Source: Marinifilum flexuosum (GTDB lineage Bacteria; Bacteroidota; Bacteroidia; Bacteroidales; Marinifilaceae). Taken from it: a DNA stretch of 64,000 nucleotides. The number at the start of each line of letters is the position of its first letter. Positions within the stretch are counted from its first letter, which is position 1. This document shows positions 36,463 through 44,806 of the stretch, one piece after another. The stretch is from positions 1-64,000 of the forward strand of contig NZ_RAPQ01000015.1 of assembly GCF_003610555.1 (NCBI RefSeq). Reading direction: 5' to 3'. Both the position numbers and the translations under genes were made by a program. The notes beneath the pieces are model-generated. The model was not told the DNA's origin, searched no databases, and saw nothing but the letters and a program-made list of their open reading frames with translations.

Positions 36463-37011
36463 TTATTTTAATAATTGTTCTCGAACTTCCATTAGTGCAA
36501 AACCTAATAAATTTAGTCCTTTCCATTTTAATGGATTTTCAATGTGTTCATTATCTTTTGCAAGTCCAATTCCCCAAATTGTATCCACTGGACTTGCTTC
36601 AACCAATATTCTTTTCTTGGTTGATAATAGAAACTCTTTCAAGCTTTCATTTTGGTCGAATTTCGCAAGGTTTCCTTCTTTAACAATTTCAAATCTATTT
36701 TGAATCCAAATTTCTTCTTTAAATCCAGTAACTTCACGTCCAAATTGTTTTGCTTGTCCAGGTGATTTTGAATTTATTATTCTTTCTAAGTTTTTTTGAT
36801 CATTGAATAGTCTTGCCTTTTCTGCCATCATATAGTGTTCTGCAGAAAAATATTTAATTCCTTTTATTTCAAATTCAGAAGACCACCATTGACTTAAACA
36901 AGTCTGTCCGATTTCAGCATTTTTTAATTTTTGGTGTCCCCAGAAAAATAAGAACTTCTGTTTCTTACTTGCCCGAAAATCCTTTTGTATTCTATCAATA
37001 TTATATTTCAT
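36463..37011 (-). CDS. NADAR (YbiA-like) N-glycosidase domain protein
   Basis: 182 aa, a single NADAR domain. Motifs in order: FLFFWGH, QWWSSEFEIKGIKYFSAEHYMMAEKA, SPGQAKQFGREV, IVKEGNLAKFDQNESLKEFL and ASPVDTIWGIGL. NADAR proteins cleave N-glycosidic bonds; YbiA acts on a riboflavin intermediate, and others act on ADP-ribosylated substrates in conflict systems. It lies 1.2 kb from the ABC-3C locus but with an unrelated gene and repeats between. Confidence 0.9.
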   Translation of the reverse strand: MKYNIDRIQKDFRASKKQKFLFFWGHQKLKNAEIGQTCLSQWWSSEFEIKGIKYFSAEHYMMAEKARLFNDQKNLERIINSKSPGQAKQFGREVTGFKEEIWIQNRFEIVKEGNLAKFDQNESLKEFLLSTKKRILVEASPVDTIWGIGLAKDNEHIENPLKWKGLNLLGFALMEVREQLLK

Positions 37012-37317
37012 TTATTTCTTTTCTTATAATAAGCTGTAACATATGTACAAACACAAGCAATTGCGTTTATTTCCCCATTATTCATTCAATGTAATGTGTT
37101 TTTAGTCTCTGCTGGTTCGAGCTTATAGCTCGGACCTCTGCCATTGGGCAGAAAAGAATTATGCTACGCAGAGCACGAGCTACATGCTCTCGCTAGCAAG
37201 AGTTTGGCATTTCAAAGCTCCAAACTGTCAAACCGCTATATATTTTATTAATTGTACTCACTTCTAATTTACCGATATCTGCCAAATGACCTAAATTTAT
37301 TGTTGTATGCTGTAATT
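37012..37317. other. Intergenic repeat-rich region
   Basis: Holds the second copy of the 37-bp repeat (37057-37093) and a run of small palindromes: CGAGC / GCTCG near 37130, TCTGCC / GGCAGA near 37140 and a GAGC-rich hairpin ending CTCGCTAGC near 37195. The CACGAGCTACA...CTCGCTAGC piece matches 34549-34573. No gene. Confidence 0.6.
37057..37093. repeat. 37-bp dispersed repeat, copy 2
   Basis: Two mismatches to 108-144 by eye. Begins with the palindrome GCAATTGC and ends in TTCATTCAATGTA. Confidence 0.7.
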
Positions 37318-38118
37318 TTATATTAATTCAAAATGTAGATAAGCAAATTCCTTTGTCAAATCTAACTTCTCTTGAACTTGGGTGTCAACTGCGGAAAGTT
37401 GAAATTTATATTCATATTTATATTTTTTCCCATTTAAATCTTTGTATTCCACCTTTAAAACAGGGTTTGGGAATTTATAATCACAAAACTCAAATACGTT
37501 AAAATTCTTTCCTTCTTTATCTGTTAAGTTATTCTCAAAAAGAAGGAAAAGATAATGAGTGAAAATAACAATCTCAGGAATAGTATGTAAATGATTATTT
37601 TTCTGGACGTTTATTGGTGAAATATAATCAATCTCTTGTCTTCCGATATTCGCATTCGCAGAATAGTGAAAATCTTCATTTTCTAGGTTGTTCAAGAAAT
37701 ATAAGTTCAAATTTTTATGCCAACTAAATTGATAATTAGTCGGCAATAATTTTTCTATTTTTTTGATGGCTTTTTTTGTGTCAAATTGCCAAGTGCACTT
37801 AATATTTTTTGCTATCCCAAAACCTAGATTGTCTATTTTATACTTCGAGGACACTTCAAATTCTATTTCATTATAGTTATTTGAGTAATCGTTAAAATCA
37901 CAAGTTTTATATTCTATTAATTCTTCATTTTCCTTGTGAAGAGGACTTTTTGAAATTGAAACTAAAAATGATTTTATGAGAATATCAGGTTGGTATAATG
38001 ACAACCTTTGTTTTTTTACTTCTTTCAAAGTAAAGACAGCAATCAATGCAGAAATGAAAGTCCCAATTCCTGAGAAAATAACAATCAGTTCTTTGTATTT
38101 TATTAAAAACTCAATCAT
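37318..38118 (-). CDS. Hypothetical membrane-anchored protein (266 aa)
   Basis: One N-terminal membrane helix (LIVIFSGIGTFISALIAVFTL) of the kind found in many phage-defence and island proteins, followed by a soluble domain. Not recognised. Just outside the attC-like palindrome that borders the ABC-3C system, so its link to that system is uncertain. Confidence 0.5.
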   Translation of the reverse strand: MIEFLIKYKELIVIFSGIGTFISALIAVFTLKEVKKQRLSLYQPDILIKSFLVSISKSPLHKENEELIEYKTCDFNDYSNNYNEIEFEVSSKYKIDNLGFGIAKNIKCTWQFDTKKAIKKIEKLLPTNYQFSWHKNLNLYFLNNLENEDFHYSANANIGRQEIDYISPINVQKNNHLHTIPEIVIFTHYLFLLFENNLTDKEGKNFNVFEFCDYKFPNPVLKVEYKDLNGKKYKYEYKFQLSAVDTQVQEKLDLTKEFAYLHFELI

Positions 38119-38143
38119 AGAGTAATCTTGGTTTTATTATTGC

Positions 38144-38222
38144 ATACAACGTTGCGTGTATGCGCAGTTTGCCTGTGTTGCGCCTGCGGCAGGCATATTG
38201 CGTATGACACATTGTTGGCGTT
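38144..38222. repeat. attC-like imperfect palindrome
   Basis: The left arm starting ACAACGTTGCGTGTATGCGCA pairs imperfectly with the right arm GCGTATGACACATTGTTGGCG around a GCCTGC / GCAGGC core. It resembles the attC-like repeats common in Bacteroidota genomes, but the terminal boxes deviate from RYYYAAC / GTTRRRY. No integrase in the window. Confidence 0.55.
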
Positions 38223-38231
38223 TCGTTGTTA

Positions 38232-40097
38232 TTATTTATTAGGAATTAACGCATTGCCAAATCTAAATTCTTCAACTAAATGATAATGCAATAGTTTTTC
38301 ATTCTCCCAATAATCCTTAGACGCGTGCTCTAACAAAATAATTTGAAATTCAGCATCCTCATATTGTAATACTCTATCCATAAAACTATTAAGAAGAGTT
38401 AATGCATCAGTAAGTTTTTGTTTATCCTCTGATACTTTAGTTTCTTTACCTTCTGTCTGAACAGACATATCAAAATATGGTCTACTTATCTGGTCTAGTA
38501 TTAAGAAGCTTGGAATATATGGGACTTTCAGGTTAATAAAGTGTTCATGTAAACCTAGGAATAAAAATAGATGAAGAAACATATGATTAGAACTACTACC
38601 TATTTGATTTATAGGACTTGCTTTATCTGGTTTTCTAAGTTTCAAAACCTTTTTCTTAGTGTCAAAGAATGCTTTGTATTTTGTATAATTACCTAATGAT
38701 TTACATTCGTCAATATTCTTTTGAATAAAGCTTTCTAACATTTCAAGCAAAATCCTACGTTCTGATGCGTCTTGCTCTAATCCTTGACTTAGTAACTCTA
38801 ATTCATCATCAATCTCCTCTATTCTATTTTCTATTTCAGAACTTTGCTCAGTTTCCTTGTCATAGAATGCCAATTTTGCTTTAAGCTCTCCAATGAATAT
38901 ATATTTTGAAACATTATTCTTAAAATCATTGGATTTCATTGGCATGGTGTCTATTTTACCTTGCACATCCTTAAGCTCTTCGTTTAATTCTTTTAATTTA
39001 GAACTTAGGTTATTATTCATAGATTTTTTACCCGAAATAGCTTGCTTAATCTTTCTTAATTCGGATTCTAAGCCTTCTATGAAATGTGCTACTTCTGGAT
39101 TAATTATCAATTCTTGACTACTTTCACTAATAGCTTGAATTGGCAATAAACTGTCAAAATCGAATTTTAGAGTTTTCTGATATTGAGTATATTCAGAATC
39201 AAAAGCTTTAATATTACGTATGGTTCGCGCAATATTTCTTCTGCGACTATATAATTCTTCTAATAAGGAAATATCTGTGGAAATCTTATCCTCTTTATAA
39301 TCTGAAATTAGATGCTTAAGCCGACTATATCCTTCCTGTATTTCAAATAATTTAAACTCAATTAAATCATACTCTTGAGCTTTTGATATTAATTCAAGTA
39401 TTTTTTCACTAAATAATTTATATTCTTTCTCTAAAATTTTCTGTTTTCTTTCTAGGCTTAACTTTTCTTTGTTTAGAGATTGAACCTTTTCCTTGATTAG
39501 TGTATTCTTTTGGTTTAGAGCACCAATCGACAAATCAAATATTCTATCAAGTGCTTCTCTATATTTCTCACTATCATAAAGGTCAAAATCAAAAAACGTA
39601 TTGCTATTGTCTACAACATTTTCTGATTGAGTATTGAATAAAAGAAAATATCGAAAGGAGATTTTAGAGCCCGCTTTAATCTTTTTCCCACCATAAGGTA
39701 TTACTAAATCTTGATTTACACCAAAATCAGTCTCAATTATTCTTTTTAGTTCTGTATATCCGATATTTCCGGATAATTCATCAGGAATTTCTCCGTTTGA
39801 TGAAAAGTATAAAAATGAAGATAGTACTTCGTTTACTATTCCTTGACGTGCAATAAAATAATCCTTACCATTTATCTTAAAATCCAAACCATACCACAAA
39901 ATATTTTCATTTATAATATCTTCAGGAATTTTTGTCTCACTACCCAGTAAACAATAATCTATTATTGCTAAAATTGAGGATTTACCAGTACCAGGAGCGC
40001 CTGTTATTACGTTAATTTTATTTGGTTTAAATTCAAGCTCTCTTGGCTGTTCTGAATCTTTAAGCCAAAGAAGTATTTTTTTTATATAAAACTTCAT
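38232..40097 (-). CDS. ABC-3C system ATPase (DUF3732)
   Basis: 621 aa. Walker A GAPGTGKSS at about 33-41. ILWYGLDFKINGKDYFIARQG and a long coiled coil (about 190-460) follow, with NQIGSSSNHMFLHLFLFLGLHEHF and Walker B FLILDQISRPYF near the end. This is the SMC/RecN-like layout of the DUF3732 ATPases of ABC-three-component conflict systems. Its ATG overlaps the stop of the middle component (ATGA). It is thought to couple sensing of invading DNA to effector release; that mechanism is family inference. Confidence 0.85.
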   Translation of the reverse strand: MKFYIKKILLWLKDSEQPRELEFKPNKINVITGAPGTGKSSILAIIDYCLLGSETKIPEDIINENILWYGLDFKINGKDYFIARQGIVNEVLSSFLYFSSNGEIPDELSGNIGYTELKRIIETDFGVNQDLVIPYGGKKIKAGSKISFRYFLLFNTQSENVVDNSNTFFDFDLYDSEKYREALDRIFDLSIGALNQKNTLIKEKVQSLNKEKLSLERKQKILEKEYKLFSEKILELISKAQEYDLIEFKLFEIQEGYSRLKHLISDYKEDKISTDISLLEELYSRRRNIARTIRNIKAFDSEYTQYQKTLKFDFDSLLPIQAISESSQELIINPEVAHFIEGLESELRKIKQAISGKKSMNNNLSSKLKELNEELKDVQGKIDTMPMKSNDFKNNVSKYIFIGELKAKLAFYDKETEQSSEIENRIEEIDDELELLSQGLEQDASERRILLEMLESFIQKNIDECKSLGNYTKYKAFFDTKKKVLKLRKPDKASPINQIGSSSNHMFLHLFLFLGLHEHFINLKVPYIPSFLILDQISRPYFDMSVQTEGKETKVSEDKQKLTDALTLLNSFMDRVLQYEDAEFQIILLEHASKDYWENEKLLHYHLVEEFRFGNALIPNK

Positions 40098-40528
40098 AAT
40101 TGAATTCTTAATTTTAAATACATTGAAGAAGTATTTTCACTAAATAGCGAAGACAAAGTCGGTATAGCAGCCTTTATTTCTTCGACTCGCTTACTATTAA
40201 CAACAAGCAGTTTATTGTGCTCAATTTTTCCGTCCTCAAATTTTATATACTTAAGCTGTGATAAAATATAAATAGCGTTTATTGAGACAGGCAATAATTC
40301 ATTAAATCGAGCAGTAAAATTAATTAGCAAATCACCTTTTTTAGCAATTAGCTCTTCAAAACTTCTAATTATTGTTCGTTTATTTTTTAAAAAACGAACT
40401 AAATTTGGGTTCAAAAGAAAAGGTAAAATCAAAACGATTTTAGCATATTCAATCTCGCCATATTCTTTAATAAATGAAGATAGAACTGCTGCAGAAATAG
40501 CTTCATTGTTATGTATATTATTTTTCAT
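40094..40528 (-). CDS. ABC-3C middle component
   Basis: About 145 aa from ATG 40528 (MKNNIH); a longer frame begins at 40555. The sequence NNEAISAAVLSSFIKEYG, LILPFLLNPNLVRFLKN and the short helices after it fit the middle component that bridges ATPase and effector in three-component ABC systems. It overlaps the effector gene by 11 bases and the ATPase gene by four, so all three are translated together. Confidence 0.75.
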   Translation of the reverse strand: MKNNIHNNEAISAAVLSSFIKEYGEIEYAKIVLILPFLLNPNLVRFLKNKRTIIRSFEELIAKKGDLLINFTARFNELLPVSINAIYILSQLKYIKFEDGKIEHNKLLVVNSKRVEEIKAAIPTLSSLFSENTSSMYLKLRIQL

Positions 40529-41720
40529 CCAAATACTTTTTCTTCCATTCGACATGCCAACCTATACTAGGAATATCAGAAAGTAAATAAAACTGTCCGT
40601 TGCTAACTTCGTAATCGAGTACTTCACCATCAATTGTTAATTCTAATTTTCGAATTTCATTTAAACAATTAAGACCTGCAACTTCAATTTTCTCTTGAAT
40701 ATCATCAACAGTTAGCCCATTAGACAAATCCTTTATATTTTGGCGGTGACTTTCCCTAAACAAACTACGCCATATTGTCAAACAATTTTTTGTAAACTTC
40801 TCACTTTGCTGTGTTGTTAACTCACCTTTAATATTCCAAGTTTTTAAGTTATTATACATCAATAATTTTAGCCTTGTATATTCCCTTATAATATCTTCTT
40901 CGGACGAATCTACATCACCTATTTCAACTAACTGCTTAATGAATAATTGATTTAATGGATTTAGAGGGATTGCATCGTCAAATTCCCGAATTGGCAACCT
41001 ATTTGTACGACCAAAATTAAAACAGTTTACATATTTAAGTTGAAAATCATTAAATGATATTTCATTTATTCCATGTGATTTTGTTGTTAAATAGAAATCT
41101 TTGCGGATATTGCTATCTAAGCAAGAAAATACGTCACTAACGTATTCCTTTTTAATAAATAGCTCTTGCAGTCTTAACTCTATCTTATCAATAATTTCAT
41201 CTACTGAGAATGAAAAAGAAATTTGATTAAAAAAGTTAATTAAGAGATATTTTGGTAAGCTCTGTAAAAATTCCATATATTTCTTAATATCGTCATTACT
41301 GGAGTTCAAACTCTTAACGTATTGTTCAAATTCGCTATAATCGATTTCAGATATTTGTAACTTCCCTAGTTTGACTAATAATTCATTCTGTGAACTGAAT
41401 TTTTTATTAGTTACTAATACGTATGATGTACTTTTTATCTCTTGTATCCTTTCATCTCTGGTTTCAATTTTTTTAATATCTGATAACCAATTATAAAGTG
41501 TTTTCCATAAATCAGAATCTTTTTCCGTTAAATTTTTCTCTGAATCAAGGGTGTGCTTTAATTGAAGTAGAATTTTTTTTCCATCATGTTTATCTAGGTG
41601 AATATCATCTTTGACTTCATATCCTATTTTCTCACCTTGCTTTAAATTGAGAAGTAAGTATAGAAAATAGTAATATTGATAATCAAATCCTATTATAGTC
41701 TTTGCTGCTGATGAACTCAT
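40518..41720 (-). CDS. ABC-3C effector with Cap4-like dsDNA nuclease N-terminus
   Basis: 400 aa. The start, SSAAKTIIGFDYQYYYFLYLLLNLKQG, then YEVKDDIHL and KILLQLKHT, is the N-terminal dsDNA nuclease (PD-(D/E)xK) pattern seen in Cap4-type and ABC-3C effectors: E/D in VKDD, then Q-x-K in LQLKH. The C-terminal half (about 230-400), ending WHVEWKKKY, is the ABC-3C C-terminal domain. First gene of the operon; promoter-like repeat 107 bases upstream. Predicted to degrade DNA on infection (inference from family). Confidence 0.75.
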   Translation of the reverse strand: MSSSAAKTIIGFDYQYYYFLYLLLNLKQGEKIGYEVKDDIHLDKHDGKKILLQLKHTLDSEKNLTEKDSDLWKTLYNWLSDIKKIETRDERIQEIKSTSYVLVTNKKFSSQNELLVKLGKLQISEIDYSEFEQYVKSLNSSNDDIKKYMEFLQSLPKYLLINFFNQISFSFSVDEIIDKIELRLQELFIKKEYVSDVFSCLDSNIRKDFYLTTKSHGINEISFNDFQLKYVNCFNFGRTNRLPIREFDDAIPLNPLNQLFIKQLVEIGDVDSSEEDIIREYTRLKLLMYNNLKTWNIKGELTTQQSEKFTKNCLTIWRSLFRESHRQNIKDLSNGLTVDDIQEKIEVAGLNCLNEIRKLELTIDGEVLDYEVSNGQFYLLSDIPSIGWHVEWKKKYLDEK

Positions 41721-41810
41721 TTTTCCTTCTTTTATATTCCAGCTTTAATTAAATGTAATATTTCTTGGATTCTGCACTCAATGAACGCCAACTTGTATAT
41801 AAACACAACT

Positions 41811-41930
41811 TAAATATCTAGCCTATCAAATTTATGAAAAATCAAAAGCAAACAATAAACTTACTGGAGTAAAATAACTTGCATGCATAAAATAGAATAA
41901 GTCTACATAATTATGATTGGGTAATACAAA
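41811..41930 (-). repeat. Promoter-bearing intergenic repeat, copy 3
   Basis: Nearly identical to 180-300 across its 3' 45 bases and about 85% alike elsewhere by eye. It contains TTG-N18-TAAATTTG on the minus strand. Lies between the 308-aa gene's terminator and the ABC-3C operon. Confidence 0.7.
41827..41855 (-). promoter_or_regulatory. Promoter of the ABC-3C operon
   Basis: TTG (41853-41855), an 18-base spacer and TAAATTTG (41827-41834) on the minus strand, 107 bases from the effector ATG. Confidence 0.5.
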
Positions 41931-41952
41931 AGCCCCCAATTACTTGGGGGCT
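41931..41952 (-). terminator. Terminator of the 308-aa gene
   Basis: A GC-rich stem AGCCCCC / GGGGGCT with an 8-base spacer, followed on the minus strand by TTTTGTATT. 34 bases past the stop. Confidence 0.85.
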
Positions 41953-41986
41953 AAATACAATTGAAAAGTATGGTACTATAGGTTTA

Positions 41987-42913
41987 TTAAGCCATTACAG
42001 GCTTATTGGTTTCAACAGCTTCCAGTTTCACATCCAACTGTAAGGTATGTTCTGGTAAAACAACTACCTGCATTACAACATCCAGATATCCTTTCTTGCT
42101 GAAACGCAACTCGTGTTCACCAGCACTTAAAGTTTGGATATAAAAACCACCCTGCTTTCCACGGTGGGTAACTGCTTTCTTGCCATCAATGGAAATCCTT
42201 ACATTACGTATGGATTCACCAGTTTTGGCATTGGAAAACATTCCCTGTAGAGCTCTTTGTCTGCTCGAAGCATTGTCCTTGGTCATGATCACCAAAAACT
42301 CATCGAACAAATCAGGATCACTTTCAGCATAAACGCTACGCATGTATAGCATCAATCCTCTTTTTACCAACAAATTGTATTTGTCTAACAATACATCAAT
42401 CTGCTTGGTAATATCGGCATGCTCTACCCTAAAGTCTTTGGGCGCACTTATCACATTGGAAAAATTCGTAATACTTGTTTCCAAAGCACTTTTTAAATCC
42501 TCATCTACTTTGGCTGCTGTAGCCTGCGTAGCATTATTGGCAACAATAGAGAGTAAACTATCAGCACGAATTAAGGCCTCTTCCTCCTTGCAATTGTGCA
42601 ATTGGTGTTCAAAACATCCTTCCACACTCGAGAATATTTCAAACTCATGAAGCGTACCGTAACTAATAATCAGATCATTCACTTTGGCACAATTGCCTAC
42701 CATAATTTCAAACAAATTGTTCTTATTAATGGTATAGGCTTTACTGCTAAGGGCTTGCTTTGGAACCAGCACCGCCAATTCCGCATTCACTTCCCTTATG
42801 GGTGCCATCAAATCATTATAATTTGTATCCTCCTGTAACTTGGTCTGATGCTTCAGATCAAATGCACACAAATCTTGCACCTGTCTGTGTAAAATCAGTT
42901 GTTTAGATTTCAT
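41987..42913 (-). CDS. Helical protein with C-terminal carboxypeptidase-regulatory-like domain (308 aa)
   Basis: Same architecture as the 304-aa protein at 7299: about 215 helical residues, then a CarboxypepD_reg-like beta domain (QGMFSNAKTGESIRNVRISIDG, GGFYIQTLSAGEHELRFSKKGY). No signal peptide. The helical halves are only weakly alike; the shared layout is what supports paralogy. Upstream, 197 bases away, is an ORF of twelve 21-bp repeats. Downstream lie a terminator and the promoter repeat also seen at 180-300. Function unknown. Confidence 0.75.
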   Translation of the reverse strand: MKSKQLILHRQVQDLCAFDLKHQTKLQEDTNYNDLMAPIREVNAELAVLVPKQALSSKAYTINKNNLFEIMVGNCAKVNDLIISYGTLHEFEIFSSVEGCFEHQLHNCKEEEALIRADSLLSIVANNATQATAAKVDEDLKSALETSITNFSNVISAPKDFRVEHADITKQIDVLLDKYNLLVKRGLMLYMRSVYAESDPDLFDEFLVIMTKDNASSRQRALQGMFSNAKTGESIRNVRISIDGKKAVTHRGKQGGFYIQTLSAGEHELRFSKKGYLDVVMQVVVLPEHTLQLDVKLEAVETNKPVMA

Positions 42914-43109
42914 ACAAAATATGTTTATGATTTTTAAGCTTTATTAGGTATCTAACTCTATTCGAGTTTCAAGAGAGAGGTTTTAGTACCATACGTATCC
43001 AATTGTTTCACTTACATTCTAGTTTGTTCAGAAGCATTTCTGTTTCAGAAGAAGCAATTTCTTCTTTGTCATGCGCATTTTTTATTTCAACAGAAGCATT
43101 CTCAAAACT

Positions 43110-43394
43110 CTATGCCTTAATTTTTATTTGATCACTTACACTTTTGCTTGCTGCACTTACAGTTTTGAGTTCATCACTTACAGTTTTGGGTTCAACACTT
43201 ACACTTTTGCTTGCTGCACTTACACTTTTGCTTGCTGCACTTACACTTTTGCTTGCTGCACTTACAGTTTTGAGTTGATCACTTACACTTTTGCTTGCTG
43301 CACTTACAGTTTTGGGTTCTGCACTTACAGTTTTGGATGCTGCACTTACACTTTTGGCATCAACACTTACAATTAGCCAAACTTCACTTACCAT
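43110..43394 (-). CDS. Small protein made of heptapeptide repeats (94 aa)
   Basis: ATG at 43394, then a 10-residue lead, and from there V-S-x-x-x-K-[ST] repeated, for example VSAASKT and VSAEPKT, ending QIKIKA. No signal peptide. The unit is 21 bp. The conserved part is VS...K, and residues 3-5 vary (AAS, AEP, DQL, VEP, DEL). All frames on both strands are nearly open, a by-product of the period, so coding strand is uncertain; the minus strand is preferred because it has an ATG at the array edge and matches the neighbouring gene. Confidence 0.5.
   Translation of the reverse strand: MVSEVWLIVSVDAKSVSAASKTVSAEPKTVSAASKSVSDQLKTVSAASKSVSAASKSVSAASKSVSVEPKTVSDELKTVSAASKSVSDQIKIKA
43133..43384 (-). 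repeat. Tandem repeat, 12 x 21 bp
   Basis: Twelve units, each beginning CACTTAC, at exact 21-base spacing with no indels (43133 + 252 = 43385, where a thirteenth partial begins). At least five units are the identical CACTTACACTTTTGCTTGCTG type. High identity implies recent expansion. Confidence 0.9.
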
Positions 43395-44805
43395 TTTTAT
43401 GATGGCATTAACAATTTTTCAAAGAGTAGCATCACCTTTCCCCTTCTTTCTGTCAATCTTTAATTGCCAGCACTCAACTTCTTTTCACTTTCTTATCAAT
43501 AAGTATATTGTACTCTTCATTCCATTGCTAAAATCTGCAAAAACAAAGCTTAATAAGCATTTACATTCTCATCATATATCCTTCTGTTTAATTAAACTTA
43601 AACATTATTTTTCAATTGATTACAAAAACCATCACATTAATTGATGAAAAATTTCAACAATCCATCTTCAAATATTAATGTTAAATTTTCACCCCTATCT
43701 TATTAAATTTAAAATAGCTTTTACTTGAATAAAAAGACCACAATAGAATGATTTAATGATATTTACCATTCAGGCAAATGGTAATTTGTATTATGCTTTT
43801 TTTACAACACGTATTCTTTTCTCCTTTAGAGCCTGTCTCGATTAATCGGGAAGAAAGATAGAAGGAGGTATTTTCTCTCCGATATCACCTCACCTCAATC
43901 CTCTCCTCAAGGAGAGGAATTTGTGCAAAGAATGTGAAGGCGTAGGATATTTGTGTGAGTTTTCTATGATAAAACCATCCTTTTCCGTCGCAATAAAATC
44001 CGCCAACAAAACAACTTAACCAGTTGCGACGATCAATTACAAAATCCATGAACCCAAGGCGGCAGTCACTTCGCTCCCTTCACCTGGGCTAGTATGATCT
44101 TTGCCTTTCAGGCAAAACATATTGAAACCACCTCCTGTTTGTTGCAGTAAGTGTGACATCCAAAAATTTGTTGGGCCCCATAGATGAAAAAGTCGTTAAA
44201 AACAGAATTCCATGAACGAGGTACGAGTGAATATTATTTTATTCACAGAATAATTATATCTGTAAGGTGTTCATGAGCTCACTTCGTTCGGTTGTTTAGA
44301 CTTTAAATCGTTATGGGTAACTAAATTTTTGGCGTCTAGATCTTTTGGTTCTTTTATAGCAATGATAACCGAGCTATGCGAGCTCATGAATGCCCGTTAA
44401 AATTATGAATGAATAAAAGAATAGCCCGTCTGGCTTGAAGACAAGATAGAATAAAGTGTTTTCCTTCCTATATCACCTCACCTCAATCCTCTCCTTAAGG
44501 AGAGGAAGTTGTGCAAAGATTGTGAAGACGTAGGATATTTGTGAGAGTTTTCTAGGGTAAAACCATCCTTTTCCGTCGCAATAAAATCCGCCAACAAAAC
44601 AACACTCCCAATTGCGACGATTTACTATAGAATCCATGAACCCAGGGCGACGGTCGCTTCGCTCCCTTCCCCTGGGCTATTATGATATTTGCCTTACAGG
44701 CAAAACAGTTATATTGTATTAATGCATTACTATTTTTTACAACACGTATTCTTTTCTCCTTTAGAGCCCGTCCCGATTAACCGGGAAGAAAGATAGAATG
44801 AGATG
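43395..44805. other. 1.4-kb non-coding region with duplicated REP-like elements
   Basis: No gene supported; the plus-strand frame 43291-43644 is an extension of the 21-bp repeat into AT-rich DNA. From 43798 the region is made of repeated blocks described separately. Confidence 0.65.
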
Positions 44806-44806
44806 C
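43798..44806. repeat. Partial tandem duplication of a REP-like unit (period about 935 bp)
   Basis: The block TTTTTACAACACGTATTC...GGGAAGAAAGATAGAA occurs at 43798-43862 and 44733-44797. Between them a second block occurs at 43885-44125 and 44472-44710. It has a palindrome CCTCTCCTTAAGGAGAGG, then TTTTCCGTCGCAATAAAATC, then a CCCAGG...CCTGGG hairpin, then TTGCCTTTCAGGCAAAAC. A third block (44126-44226) matches 9390-9488. No transposase is present. Confidence 0.75.

Noticed and set aside
38144-38222. A true integron attC site
   Set aside because: The end boxes deviate from the consensus and no integrase is seen; kept only as attC-like.
43133-43384. CRISPR-like array
   Set aside because: Units are contiguous 21-mers with no spacers; phase is perfect and the period is seven codons. 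No cas genes.
43071-43644. Plus-strand frames over the 21-bp repeat
   Set aside because: A 21-bp period leaves every frame almost open. Repeats of C-C-T-Y-x-F or L-T-x-L are a by-product, and the frames extend into AT-rich, non-coding-looking DNA.
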